From contig NZ_FOPH01000006.1 in NCBI RefSeq assembly GCF_900113415.1, positions 62,001 to 126,000 on the forward strand: DNA of 64,000 nt, given 5' to 3'. Under the pieces are notes generated by a model, which did no database searches, was not told the origin of the DNA, and saw only the letters and a program-made list of their open reading frames with translations. The translations under genes and the position numbers were made by a program. The stretch comes from Oribacterium sp. WCC10. GTDB taxonomy: Bacteria > Bacillota > Clostridia > Lachnospirales > Lachnospiraceae. This document shows positions 25,117 to 33,722 of this stretch, piece by piece (positions within the stretch are counted from its first letter, which is position 1; each line of letters opens with the position of its first letter).

Positions 25117-25155
25117 TATACCCTATAACAGAATGCACTTCCGTTATAGGGTATA
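25117..25155 (-). terminator. Stem-loop after lrgB
   Basis: TATACCCTATAAC / GTTATAGGGTATA, 13-bp perfect stem with a 13-base loop. On the minus strand a TTTTT run follows about 13 bases later, so it probably ends the lrgAB transcript. Confidence 0.65.
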
Positions 25156-25159
25156 TATA

Positions 25160-25858
25160 TCATCCTATAAATGTTGAAGTAACGATCGGTACCAGTATAA
25201 CAGTAAGTATACCTGCTACACAGATACTGAGAGAACTCATAGCACCCTCAACTTCACCGAGTTCAAGAGCCTTTGCGGTGCCTACAGCATGAGCTGAAGT
25301 TCCGAGAGCAAGACCTTTTGCGATCGGATGATCAATATGAAATATCTTAAATATAGATTCAGCAATCATGTTGCCGAGAATTCCGGTAATGATGATGCCT
25401 GCAACTGTAAGAGTGACTATGCCGCCGGCCTCTTCGGATACACCCATACCAATGGCTGTTGTGATAGATTTCGGAAGGAGAGTCACAATATGCTGAGAGC
25501 TGAGTCTGAATATACGTCCCATAATGAAGATGCTCATGAGAGAGCAGACAGTGCCGGAAGTGATAGCAGCTATAACTGCAACAAGATTATCCCTGAGAAG
25601 CTTGAGCTGCTTGTACATAGGGATGGCAAGACAAACGGTAGCTGGTGTCAGAAGATAATTCAGAAGGTTGGCACTTTCTTTATAGGTATCGTAAGGGATT
25701 CTGAATATAACAAGAACAGCGATACATAAAAGAGTTGATACTAATAGTGGATTTAGTAGGGCAAGTTTGAATCTTGTCTTTATCCTTAGTGCCAAAACGA
25801 AAAGAGATATACTCAGTATAAGACCGAAATAGTTTGAATTTATAATTGCTTCTTTCAT
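25160..25858 (-). CDS. lrgB: LrgB/CidB family membrane protein
   Basis: 232-residue membrane protein with about six helices, of the LrgB/CidB/YohK family. Diagnostic text: SKEAGGI-like VSEEAGGIVTLTVAGIIITGILGN, then HPIAKGLALGTSAHAVGTAKALELGEVEGAMSSLSI. Members act with LrgA-type holin-like proteins. In some Firmicutes the pair transports pyruvate; in staphylococci it modulates murein hydrolase release. The start overlaps the end of lrgA by 4 bases (ATGA), so the two are translationally coupled. Confidence 0.92.
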   Translation of the reverse strand: MKEAIINSNYFGLILSISLFVLALRIKTRFKLALLNPLLVSTLLCIAVLVIFRIPYDTYKESANLLNYLLTPATVCLAIPMYKQLKLLRDNLVAVIAAITSGTVCSLMSIFIMGRIFRLSSQHIVTLLPKSITTAIGMGVSEEAGGIVTLTVAGIIITGILGNMIAESIFKIFHIDHPIAKGLALGTSAHAVGTAKALELGEVEGAMSSLSICVAGILTVILVPIVTSTFIG

Positions 25859-26247
25859 ACAGCCGCCTCCTTGGTTTTATCTGCCGTACGAGATTTAGAA
25901 TGTTTAAGAATAAATGAAGCTACAAGTCCGGTTGATACCATAACAACCACAGTGGAAATTACAATCATAAGGATGTACGGAATAAGTACAGGAAGAAGGA
26001 TGTCCATAGCGCTCATGATACCTACAGCAGCAGGAATGAACATCATGGTCATGGTATCAAGCAGAAAATTACCGGTTGACTCCACATCCTGAAGTTTTAC
26101 GATTCCAAGAATCAGACTTATAAGGAGTAGAATGAGTCCGTATACTCCGGCAGGAACAGGTAGCGGCAGGAGCTTATTGAGTGCTTCGCCTATAAAAGTG
26201 AATGCAATTATCCATACAATCTCTTTTACATATTTCATTTTTAGCAC
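25855..26247 (-). CDS. lrgA: LrgA/CidA family holin-like protein
   Basis: 130-residue protein with four hydrophobic segments, of the LrgA/CidA family. It contains FIGEALNKLLPLPVPAGVYGLILLLISLILGIVKLQDVESTGNFLLDTMTMMFIPAAVGIM, the conserved core (about residues 15-78). First gene of the lrgAB pair on the minus strand. The ribosome binding site is weak (AAGAAAG). A near-palindrome GTGTATACAA at 26277-26286 lies about 30 bases upstream and could be a regulator site. Pyruvate/acetate transport or control of cell-wall lysis are the two known themes for the family. Confidence 0.92.
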   Translation of the reverse strand: MLKMKYVKEIVWIIAFTFIGEALNKLLPLPVPAGVYGLILLLISLILGIVKLQDVESTGNFLLDTMTMMFIPAAVGIMSAMDILLPVLIPYILMIVISTVVVMVSTGLVASFILKHSKSRTADKTKEAAV

Positions 26248-26563
26248 GCTTTCTTAAAGATGGTATTTTATTCATTGTGTATACAAGAATAAACAGATGA
26301 AGCATAACCAAGTTGATAATAGAAAGCAAGTGCAGTAATTGGTAAAAAAAAGGATGAAATTTTCATAAATTAGTGCAGGTTTTCAAGATAATGTATAAGA
26401 TTAAAAAAATGTATGAAATATAAGCATTTACAACTAATAAAATAATAAAGTCGCGAAAATTTGTATGCATAATTGGACTTGTGATTTAACTCAAATGAAT
26501 TATACTAAACTTCGGTAATACACTTCGGACAAGAGTGTCCTTAATTGAATATGGAGGGTAAAG
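26248..26563 (+). promoter_or_regulatory. Divergent lrgA-purC intergenic region with purC promoter
   Basis: 316 AT-rich bases with no gene. The purC promoter is probably TTGTGA (26479-26484), 16-base spacer, TATACT (26501-26506). Between it and the ATG the bases ACTTCGG occur twice, and GGACAAGAGTGTCC forms a small dyad. I see no purine-type riboswitch and no classical PurBox. GTGTATACAA at 26277-26286 lies on the lrgA side. Confidence 0.55.
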
Positions 26564-27433
26564 ATGGCAGATTTTAAACCGGTCAAGGAAGGTAAAGTAC
26601 GTGAGATTTATGATCTGGGGGATAAGCTTATCATGGTAGCTACCGACAGAATTTCAGCATTTGATGTAATTCTTCATAACCAGATTACTGATAAGGGAAG
26701 AGTTCTCACTCAGATGTCAAAGTTCTGGTTCGATCTCACAAAGGATGTGATTCCAAACGATTTAATTTCCGTTGATAACAAAGAAATGCCGGAATTTTTC
26801 CAAAAGCCTGAATTTGACGGCAGAGCAACACTTTGCAAGAAGCTTGAGATGATTCCTATTGAGTGTATCGTACGTGGATACATCACAGGATCCGGATGGG
26901 AGAACTACAAAAAGGATGGTACTATCTGTGGTTTGAAGCTCCCGGAGGGACTTGTTGAATGTCAGAAGCTTCCTGAGCCTCTTTACACACCTTCCACAAA
27001 GGCAGATCTTGGTGATCATGATGAGAACATCAATTTTGAACAGTCAATCGAAGTTCTTGAGAAAGCATTCCCGGGTAAGGGCGAGGAGATCGCTACAAAG
27101 ATAAAGGATGCGACACTTGCTGTGTATAAAAAATGTGCTGATTATGCTCTTTCAAAGGGTATCATCATTGCAGACACAAAGTTTGAGTTTGGCCTTGACG
27201 AGAATGGTGAAGTAGTACTTGCTGATGAGGTACTTACTCCGGACAGTTCAAGATTCTGGAGACTTGACCAGTATAAAGAAGGTCAGGGTCAGTCATCTTT
27301 CGATAAGCAGTTTGTACGTAACTGGTTAAAGGCAAATCCTGATAACAATGCCACCCTTCCACAGGATATAGTCGAAAAGACAGTTGATCTCTACAAAGAA
27401 GCGTATACAATGCTTACGGGTGAGACGCTGTAA
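26564..27433 (+). CDS. purC: Phosphoribosylaminoimidazole-succinocarboxamide synthase
   Basis: SAICAR synthetase of purine biosynthesis, which joins CAIR and aspartate using ATP. Sequence signs: N-terminal KEGKVREIYDLGDKLIMVATDRISAFDV, the block IPIECIVRGYITGSGWENY and ADTKFEFGLDENGEVVLADEVLTPDSSRFW, all typical. Length 289 residues fits the longer (yeast-like) bacterial form. Good GGAGGG ribosome binding site. It stands alone here rather than in a pur operon and has its own terminator, which is common in Lachnospiraceae. Confidence 0.95.
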   Translation: MADFKPVKEGKVREIYDLGDKLIMVATDRISAFDVILHNQITDKGRVLTQMSKFWFDLTKDVIPNDLISVDNKEMPEFFQKPEFDGRATLCKKLEMIPIECIVRGYITGSGWENYKKDGTICGLKLPEGLVECQKLPEPLYTPSTKADLGDHDENINFEQSIEVLEKAFPGKGEEIATKIKDATLAVYKKCADYALSKGIIIADTKFEFGLDENGEVVLADEVLTPDSSRFWRLDQYKEGQGQSSFDKQFVRNWLKANPDNNATLPQDIVEKTVDLYKEAYTMLTGETL

Positions 27434-27526
27434 GTTTTGGAAATGCTTTATGTACTTTCTAAATCCTTTGTTCTGAATCTGTCTTATAGCGTATATCGGA
27501 GCACTTATAAGTATTGAAATAAATAC

Positions 27527-27565
27527 AAAGAGCGGTACATGAGATATCTTGTGCCGCTCTTTTTT
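27527..27565 (+). terminator. Intrinsic terminator after purC
   Basis: AAAGAGCGGTACA / TGTGCCGCTCTTTT with a short loop, followed by T. Confidence 0.9.
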
Positions 27566-27686
27566 AGTGTGGTAAAATTTGTGTAAATATAGTTAGTGCG
27601 TGTGATAATTTAATGATTCGTTATTTGTGTTAGTGTTTATTATGCCAAATGCCAAGTAAGGGGATGATTTCAAAGGGAGAGATACA

Positions 27687-29165
27687 ATGAGTTTAAAGGA
27701 TGATATCGATTTAAAGGGTAAGGATTTTAAAGATGATGAGTATACGGAGGATGTTGACATTCCAGGAATGGATTCCGATGGAAGCCGAATGGATAAAGGT
27801 GATTACGTCATCAAGCCAAAGATACTTGAAAAGATGGAGATTCATGTTCGTACTCATGGAGCAGATATAGATGAGGAAGAACATAGGAAGAGAGAGTATT
27901 TCAACAAAATTGTAGATGAGGCAGCAGGAGAATCACAGATAGAGCAGGGAACACCTGTCAGGGAAGCTGAGGGATCGCTTCTATATCGTATATGGTCTCG
28001 CGTAAATCAAGAAAGCCCGCGTCCAAAAGGTCAGGTGGAGAAAAAGGTAGAGTACATAGAACTGTTTTATGATCTGATCTTTGTATACAGTCTGAGAACT
28101 ATCAATGCTCTATTCCACGGATACGAGGATAGCTTCCCTGCGTGGCAATCAATACTTACGTTTGTATTTCTGACTGCGGTAGTCATGCAGGTGTGGATGT
28201 TTACCACGATGTTTTTTAACAGATATGGCCGTAAAGCACTGAGAGACTATATAAGCATTTTTGCTAATATGTATCTTTTATACTATATGGCAAGCGGTTC
28301 CAATATACACTGGCTGGATCACTACGTAAGATATCATACGGCATGGGCGCTTATAATGGCCAATCTGGCATACAGAAGCTGGGATAAGCTTCGTTTTGCT
28401 CCAAAACTTGATGATATAGATAAAGACATATTAAGAAATAATGTGGTCATCCTTACCTTTGAGTTTGTAATCATAGCTGCATCTATACCGGCTCATCATT
28501 TTACCGGTATAGTCATTTCTCCGGTTGCTCTTATTGTAGGATATGTAGGAAAGATGAAAGAGCATTCTTCCTATGCGCGGAGACCATGTGATTTTCCTCA
28601 CTTTGCAGAAAGAAATCTGCTGCTTGTGATTCTGACATTCGGCGAAATGATCATAGGAATCGCGGGATACTTTACAGAGGATAGTCATATCGCATTTAAC
28701 ATTATTTCCTTCCTTGTAGTTATAGGAATGTTCCTTAGCTATGGTTTCTTCTATGATAATGTCCTTGATCATCATAAGAAGACTTCGGGGCTCGGGTATC
28801 TTATTATTCATGTAATCATGATATTGGCTATCAATTCTACAACTATAGCTCTTGAACTTTTGGCCAGACCCATGGTTCCGATTTTTCCCAAGACCATATG
28901 GATGGTCATAACCATGTTTATATATTATATTTGTCTGATCATGACGGAGAGGTATGCAAAGGAGCAGGTCAAGATGGATTATAAGTCTATGGTCAAGATA
29001 GTTATACTAATGATTGGTTACACAGTTCTTATGCTTCTTGCGGGACATAATCAGCTTATCGGATCATTGATAACAGTATCTTTTGTATATATTGTATTCT
29101 TCATGTTCCTCCACAGGCACAATGTACGACTGAAGGAAATGAAGGTCGGAGGATATATCGAGTGA
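27687..29165 (+). CDS. LtrA family (low temperature requirement) membrane protein
   Basis: 492-residue membrane protein with an unusually long soluble N-terminus of about 125 charged residues and then about 12 helices. The family signature KVEYIELFYDLIFVYSLRTINAL is at about residues 118-140, and FAERNLLLVILTFGEMIIGIAGYF is in the middle. LtrA was first linked to growth of Listeria at low temperature, but the molecular function is unknown. GGGAGAG ribosome binding site; an extended -10 (TGTGATAAT, 27601-27609) lies upstream. It is flanked by terminators on both sides and so is monocistronic. Confidence 0.85.
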   Translation: MSLKDDIDLKGKDFKDDEYTEDVDIPGMDSDGSRMDKGDYVIKPKILEKMEIHVRTHGADIDEEEHRKREYFNKIVDEAAGESQIEQGTPVREAEGSLLYRIWSRVNQESPRPKGQVEKKVEYIELFYDLIFVYSLRTINALFHGYEDSFPAWQSILTFVFLTAVVMQVWMFTTMFFNRYGRKALRDYISIFANMYLLYYMASGSNIHWLDHYVRYHTAWALIMANLAYRSWDKLRFAPKLDDIDKDILRNNVVILTFEFVIIAASIPAHHFTGIVISPVALIVGYVGKMKEHSSYARRPCDFPHFAERNLLLVILTFGEMIIGIAGYFTEDSHIAFNIISFLVVIGMFLSYGFFYDNVLDHHKKTSGLGYLIIHVIMILAINSTTIALELLARPMVPIFPKTIWMVITMFIYYICLIMTERYAKEQVKMDYKSMVKIVILMIGYTVLMLLAGHNQLIGSLITVSFVYIVFFMFLHRHNVRLKEMKVGGYIE

Positions 29166-29236
29166 TTCAGAAAATATCATAATGTGATAGAGTTTGAATT
29201 CGCATTTATCTAAAAAAATCTATATGTAAAAAATTA

Positions 29237-29271
29237 ATGCTTCCGGACAGTTAAGGTTCGGGAGCATTTTT
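29237..29271 (+). terminator. Intrinsic terminator after the LtrA-family gene
   Basis: ATGCTTCCGGAC / GTTCGGGAGCAT stem with two non-Watson-Crick positions, loop AGTTAAG, T run. Confidence 0.85.
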
Positions 29272-29354
29272 GTGATAATAAATCAGTTGAGCAGAGTCAG
29301 CTTAAATGCTAATATATCATCGTACATTTGTTTGAAATATTAAAGGTATTATAT

Positions 29355-30557
29355 ATGAAGATAGTTCATTGTGCGGATCTGCATCTTGACAGCAGATTGA
29401 ACGCCAATTTAGATGAGAAAAAAGCAGCAGAAAGAAGACAGGAACTTCTTGGAACCTGGCTTAGGTTGCTTGAATATGCTTCAAAGCATGAAGTGTCGGC
29501 CATTCTGATATCCGGTGATATGTTTGATACGGCCGCGGTCAGCAGCACTACAGCCAATGCGGTGATTGCAAGTATAAAGAGACATCCTGAAATGGTCTTT
29601 TTTTATCTAAAAGGAAATCATGATACGGATTCTTTTTTGAACAGGGCAGAGCTTCTTCCGGAGAATCTGTATACTTTCAATGATTCCTGGCGTATGTATC
29701 GACTTTCCGGGAATATAGTCATCTCCGGTAGAGAACTTACAAACAGTTTTGGAGGAGCAAAGCTTCCTGATAACTGGGCGGCAAGAACTCTGAATCTGAG
29801 AGAAGAGGATTACAATATTGTAATGCTTCATGGTCAGGTGGTGATGTCCAGAGGTGAGTCTGAGGATGCGGAGGAGATACATCTGCCTGACTATGCCGGT
29901 CGTAATGTTGATTATATGGCTTTAGGGCATGTACACAGATATATGGATGGCCAGCTGGATGGAAGAGGTATATGGTGTTATCCGGGCTGCCTTGAGGGGC
30001 GAGGTTTTGATGAATGTGCCCGTCATGGATTTGTGATGCTCGATATAGATGAGGATACCCATAAGGTTAAGAGGCAGCTTATAGATATAAGCAAAAGACA
30101 TTTATGGACAGTTCCTGTAGATGTGACCGGCCTGGAAAATTCCGTAGATATGGTTGAAAGGGCAAAAGCAGAGCTTGCAGTTCTCAGTGGAACACCGGCG
30201 TCGGGAGCAGAACTTGAAAATATAGATCAAGGGTTTTTGAAGGAGATTCTTGATAATGCCGGCAGCGGACGTTTGCGGCCTGATGATATGGTTAAGCTTG
30301 TTCTTAAAGGTGAACTAATGATTGAAACTGAGAAAAGTGCAGATTTTATACGTTCACAGTTAAGACCTATGTTTTACTATATAAGGATAGAGGATGAGAC
30401 ACGCCGCAGAATTGATTATAGGGATTATGAAAATGATAAATCTCTCAAGGGTGAGTTCATTCGTGCTGTAAGAGATGATATGCAGCTTCAGGAGGATATA
30501 AAGCCGGAAGTTATTGATGCGGGTATACGTCTTTTGCTTGGAGAAAAGATAGGATAA
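29355..30557 (+). CDS. SbcD/YhaO-like metallophosphoesterase (DNA repair exonuclease)
   Basis: Mre11/SbcD-type nuclease subunit. Metal-binding motifs of the calcineurin-like fold are all visible: CADLHLDS (D-x-H) near the N-terminus, LISGDMFD (GDxxD), LKGNHD (GNHD), MLHGQ, and ALGHVHRY (GHxH). I chose ATG 29355 (MKIVHCADLHLD) over an upstream TTG because the family starts at this residue; an AAAGGT site lies upstream. Length 400 residues. The next gene, 19 bases downstream, is the SMC-like ATPase partner, so the pair is probably an Mre11-Rad50 type complex of the YhaO-YhaN kind. Confidence 0.87.
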   Translation: MKIVHCADLHLDSRLNANLDEKKAAERRQELLGTWLRLLEYASKHEVSAILISGDMFDTAAVSSTTANAVIASIKRHPEMVFFYLKGNHDTDSFLNRAELLPENLYTFNDSWRMYRLSGNIVISGRELTNSFGGAKLPDNWAARTLNLREEDYNIVMLHGQVVMSRGESEDAEEIHLPDYAGRNVDYMALGHVHRYMDGQLDGRGIWCYPGCLEGRGFDECARHGFVMLDIDEDTHKVKRQLIDISKRHLWTVPVDVTGLENSVDMVERAKAELAVLSGTPASGAELENIDQGFLKEILDNAGSGRLRPDDMVKLVLKGELMIETEKSADFIRSQLRPMFYYIRIEDETRRRIDYRDYENDKSLKGEFIRAVRDDMQLQEDIKPEVIDAGIRLLLGEKIG

Positions 30558-30576
30558 CGAAAGATTTTTATATAAG

Positions 30577-32718
30577 ATGAGATTAATTAGTGCAAAAATT
30601 GAAAATTTTGGAAAATTACATGATTTCACCATCGACTTCGATGAGGGGCTTAATGTATTTCTCCGCGAGAATGGCTACGGGAAGTCTACATTGGCATCTT
30701 TCATACGAGTGATGTTTTACGGTCTTTCAGGTGATCGAAAAACTCAGGATGAAGAGAATGATCGTAAGAAGTACAGACCCTGGCAGGGGGGATCTTTCGG
30801 GGGTGAACTTGTTTTTGAAGAGGAGGCGTCATCCAAAAAGTATAGAATAGTCCGGACTTTTGGAGAAAGGAAAGGCCAGGATATTTTTAGACTATATGAT
30901 GCTGAAACTAATCTGGAATCCCATGATTACAGCGAGAATATTGGTGAAGAAATTTTAAAAATAGATGAGAGATCCTTTAAGAAAACTGTTTTTATAGGGC
31001 AGATGGAACTTGAGACAGGGATTACATCAGAAATCAACGCCAAGATCGGAAATGTTTCAGAGGACAGGGATGATATGAACCGCTATGAAACGGTTTTGGA
31101 AGGATTGAAAGATGAAATCAATGCAATATCTCCTCACAGAAGAACCGGAAGTATTTTTAAGAAACGAATGGAGCTTGAGATATTAAAAACGGAGCTTAAG
31201 GATAAGGAACTTATGGAGCAGGAGCTTACTCAGAGCGCAGGAAAGCTTCACGAAGAGGGAGATGAACTTAGAAAACTTAAGAAAACCATTGAGGGATTAA
31301 ACGGAAGACTTGTGGCCAGAAGTCAGTATCAGGATGTCATTAACGATAAGATAAATTATGACAACCTAATACAGGAGATATCAGGATGTGAGCACAGATT
31401 GCTGGAAGCTGAGAAAAGATACTTTGGCTCCCTGTATCAGGATATGACTCAGGATATGAGGCTCGAAAAGATTAATCGAGGACTTAGGGAACTTGACGAC
31501 AGGTTCAGATGCGGAATCCCGGATGAAAAAGACTTAAATATATTGGAAAAGCGAATCGCGAAGCTACAGTTTCTCCGGGAAAAGCTTGGTCTTATGAAAG
31601 AAAACGGATATACAGGCAGAAGGACGAAAGGGAGTGATGGTTCAGGTGCAGTTATCAGATTAACATCTTTGATCATTGTCGTTGCCGCACTTGCTTTTGG
31701 CGGATGGCTGGTTATTTCAGATAAGAGTACTACGGTAGGTTTGATGGTGGCAGTGGCAGGCCTGGTAGTAGCATTAATTCTTACTGTTGGAATATCAGGT
31801 AGTTTAGATTCCCGTTCCGGTGCAAACGTGAGAAAATCTCCGGGAATCAATGAAGTATCTGATGAAATAGATCACCTGAGCAGAGATATAGCTTCGTATT
31901 TACATGAATTTTATCCAAGGGTGGATTTTTCTGATGTAAGAAATATGGATTTTGAAGCTTTTGGAGGCCTGAGGAATGATGTGCTTAGGTATGCCAGATT
32001 ATGTGATATAAGAGATTTTGCCGGAGAACTTGCTGCAAAGAGAAAGGCTAAAGCTGATTTTGAAGGCTGTCATGATGTAGAAAAACTGATGAATATCAGA
32101 GAGACTTCTGTAGAAGAAGAGTCTTTCGAGGCTATGAGCAGAAGTCTTAAGGAGTATAGTGCTGTTTATAATGAGAAAAACGAATACATACACAGTCTTA
32201 AAGCTCATATGAATGCTGTGGAAGAAAAGCTTCAGGTACTGTATGAGAAGGAAAGAAGCTATGAGGCGGGCCTTGATGAGCTAAATGAACTTGAGCAGAG
32301 GCATAATCTTATGATTCTTGTGAGAGATCATCTGGAAAAAGCCCATGAGAATTTTTCCAAGGTATATATGACGCCGCTTATGTCTGCATTTGAGAAGTAT
32401 TATCGTATATTTATAAATACATCCGGATTGCAGGATATACCATACCGAATGGATGCAAACTTTAATATAGGGTTTATGGCTGAAGGGCAGGCTCATAGTA
32501 CTCAGCTTTTGTCGGAAGGATTTAAGAATCTGGTGGAACTTGCCAGAAGGATGGCATTTATAGATGCTATGTACGGTGAAGAAAAGCCTTTTATTGTACT
32601 GGATGACCCGTTTGTCAATCTGGATGAAGTAAAGGTTGACGGAGCAATGAAGTTTCTCGATGAAATATCAAAATATCATCAGGTTATATATTTTACCTGT
32701 CATGAGAGCAGGAAATAG
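30577..32718 (+). CDS. SbcC/YhaN-like ATPase with internal membrane hairpin
   Basis: Partner ATPase of the nuclease above. N-terminal ISAKIENFGKLHDFTIDFDEGLNV and P-loop LRENGYGKSTL (the first glycine of the usual pattern is Arg). Signature and Walker B are at the C-terminus: STQLLSEGFKNLVELARRMAF and PFIVLDDPFVNLDEVKV. The coiled-coil regions (about residues 180-340 and 480-590) are interrupted by two hydrophobic segments at about 365-410. This is typical of YhaN-like proteins and suggests membrane attachment, unlike classical SbcC. At 713 residues it is shorter than B. subtilis YhaN (about 960). Confidence 0.85.
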   Translation: MRLISAKIENFGKLHDFTIDFDEGLNVFLRENGYGKSTLASFIRVMFYGLSGDRKTQDEENDRKKYRPWQGGSFGGELVFEEEASSKKYRIVRTFGERKGQDIFRLYDAETNLESHDYSENIGEEILKIDERSFKKTVFIGQMELETGITSEINAKIGNVSEDRDDMNRYETVLEGLKDEINAISPHRRTGSIFKKRMELEILKTELKDKELMEQELTQSAGKLHEEGDELRKLKKTIEGLNGRLVARSQYQDVINDKINYDNLIQEISGCEHRLLEAEKRYFGSLYQDMTQDMRLEKINRGLRELDDRFRCGIPDEKDLNILEKRIAKLQFLREKLGLMKENGYTGRRTKGSDGSGAVIRLTSLIIVVAALAFGGWLVISDKSTTVGLMVAVAGLVVALILTVGISGSLDSRSGANVRKSPGINEVSDEIDHLSRDIASYLHEFYPRVDFSDVRNMDFEAFGGLRNDVLRYARLCDIRDFAGELAAKRKAKADFEGCHDVEKLMNIRETSVEEESFEAMSRSLKEYSAVYNEKNEYIHSLKAHMNAVEEKLQVLYEKERSYEAGLDELNELEQRHNLMILVRDHLEKAHENFSKVYMTPLMSAFEKYYRIFINTSGLQDIPYRMDANFNIGFMAEGQAHSTQLLSEGFKNLVELARRMAFIDAMYGEEKPFIVLDDPFVNLDEVKVDGAMKFLDEISKYHQVIYFTCHESRK

Positions 32719-32758
32719 AAAAAGAGTTGAATCGGAAGTATCCGGTTCAACTCTTTTT
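32719..32758. terminator. Bidirectional intrinsic terminator
   Basis: AAAAAGAGTTGAATCGG pairs with CCGGTTCAACTCTTTTT over 17 positions with one wobble. A-run and T-run on the two sides let it end both the nuclease operon and the minus-strand gntR transcript. Confidence 0.92.
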
Positions 32759-32769
32759 AAGTAATAAAA

Positions 32770-32877
32770 ATCGACTCAACTTTCGATAAGCAGGTGAAAA
32801 AATCGACTCAACTTTCGGAAAATAATAAGGAAAATCAACTCAATTATCAGGAAATTATCGAAAAGGCAACTCAACTT
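32770..32877. repeat. Tandem degenerate repeat, 32-base period
   Basis: Units start at 32770, 32802 and 32834, exactly 32 bases apart, and a partial fourth follows 31 bases on. The shared core is ATCGACTCAACTTTCG in units 1 and 2, ATCAACTCAATTATCA in unit 3 and GCAACTCAACTT in unit 4. It lies in the 3' region of gntR before the shared terminator, whose arms also carry TCAACTC. A related core GACTCAACTTTC is found at 55454-55465. Confidence 0.75.
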
Positions 32878-32883
32878 AAAGAA

Positions 32884-33594
32884 TTATCTGCGCTTTGCGG
32901 AGTTTTTAGCTGCGGCCTCTGCAGATTCACCTTCCAGATTCTGTGAAACGGTGAGCTCCTGATTGTCTATGTGCTCCTTCATAAGGGTCTTTGCACGAAT
33001 GATATCGCGAATCTTTATGGCCTGAAGGATGTTCTCGTGTTCGCTGATAAGAGTGCCTCTCTGAGCTTCATCCTTGATATACTCAAGACGGTAGCGATAC
33101 ATCTGTTCGCGGAGATTGTTTATCATCTGAATAAGCTTGTCATTACGGGTGGCCTTGTAGATGATATCATGATAAGCTTCGTCGGCTTCAGCGATTTCCA
33201 TCTCGGAACCGTTATTCTCAACAACCTTCTTGAAATGATCTTCGGCTTCTGTGAGTTCTTTAAGCTCTTCATCATTGATGCGCTGACATGCAAGATCAGT
33301 GGCAAGTTCTTCCAAAGCGCCACGAACTTCAAGAACGTCCTGAAGGCTCTTGTGAGAAATCTTTGCAACTTCTGCACCGCGTCTTGGAATCATGATAACA
33401 AGTCCTTCGAGTTCAAGCTTTCTTATTGCCTCACGGATAGGAGTACGTGAAACTCCGAGCTTCTCGGCTAACTGTATCTCCATAAGACGCTCGCCCGGCT
33501 TCAACTCACCCTTGAGAATTGCCTGCCTGAGAGTATTAAAAACGAGATCTCTTAATGGAAGATATTCGTTCATATTTACTGTAAATTCGCTCAT
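32884..33594 (-). CDS. GntR family regulator, FCD subgroup
   Basis: Transcriptional repressor with an N-terminal winged helix (LRDLVFNTLRQAILKGELKPGERLME, then LGVSRTPIREAIRKLELEGLV, typical GntR) and a C-terminal all-helical FCD ligand domain. The FCD metal ligands are suggested by Asp/His in AYHDIIYKATRN and SEHENILQAI. I chose the ATG at 33594 (MSEFTVNM) because GGAGG lies upstream; longer in-frame starts place that site inside the gene. FCD regulators often respond to organic acids or sugar acids. It follows ispE on the same strand. A perfect TTGTATACAA at 34696-34705 near the ispE transcript start could be its operator. Confidence 0.88.
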   Translation of the reverse strand: MSEFTVNMNEYLPLRDLVFNTLRQAILKGELKPGERLMEIQLAEKLGVSRTPIREAIRKLELEGLVIMIPRRGAEVAKISHKSLQDVLEVRGALEELATDLACQRINDEELKELTEAEDHFKKVVENNGSEMEIAEADEAYHDIIYKATRNDKLIQMINNLREQMYRYRLEYIKDEAQRGTLISEHENILQAIKIRDIIRAKTLMKEHIDNQELTVSQNLEGESAEAAAKNSAKRR

Positions 33595-33722
33595 CAAATT
33601 TTTGTCCTCCGTCATGAAAATGATTTGAGTTTCAAATGTCTTTCTACTCACTTCTATAAAATATGTTGACTACTCTATACTTGAACTTCGATCAACACGA
33701 AAAGTGTCAACCGTAGACCATG

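Noticed and set aside
25328-25729. 133-codon plus-strand frame opposite lrgB
   Set aside because: Antisense to a convincing LrgB gene; composition unlike real proteins.
32770-32877. CRISPR array
   Set aside because: The whole 32-base unit is repeated with drift, there are no unique spacers of normal size, and no cas genes lie nearby.
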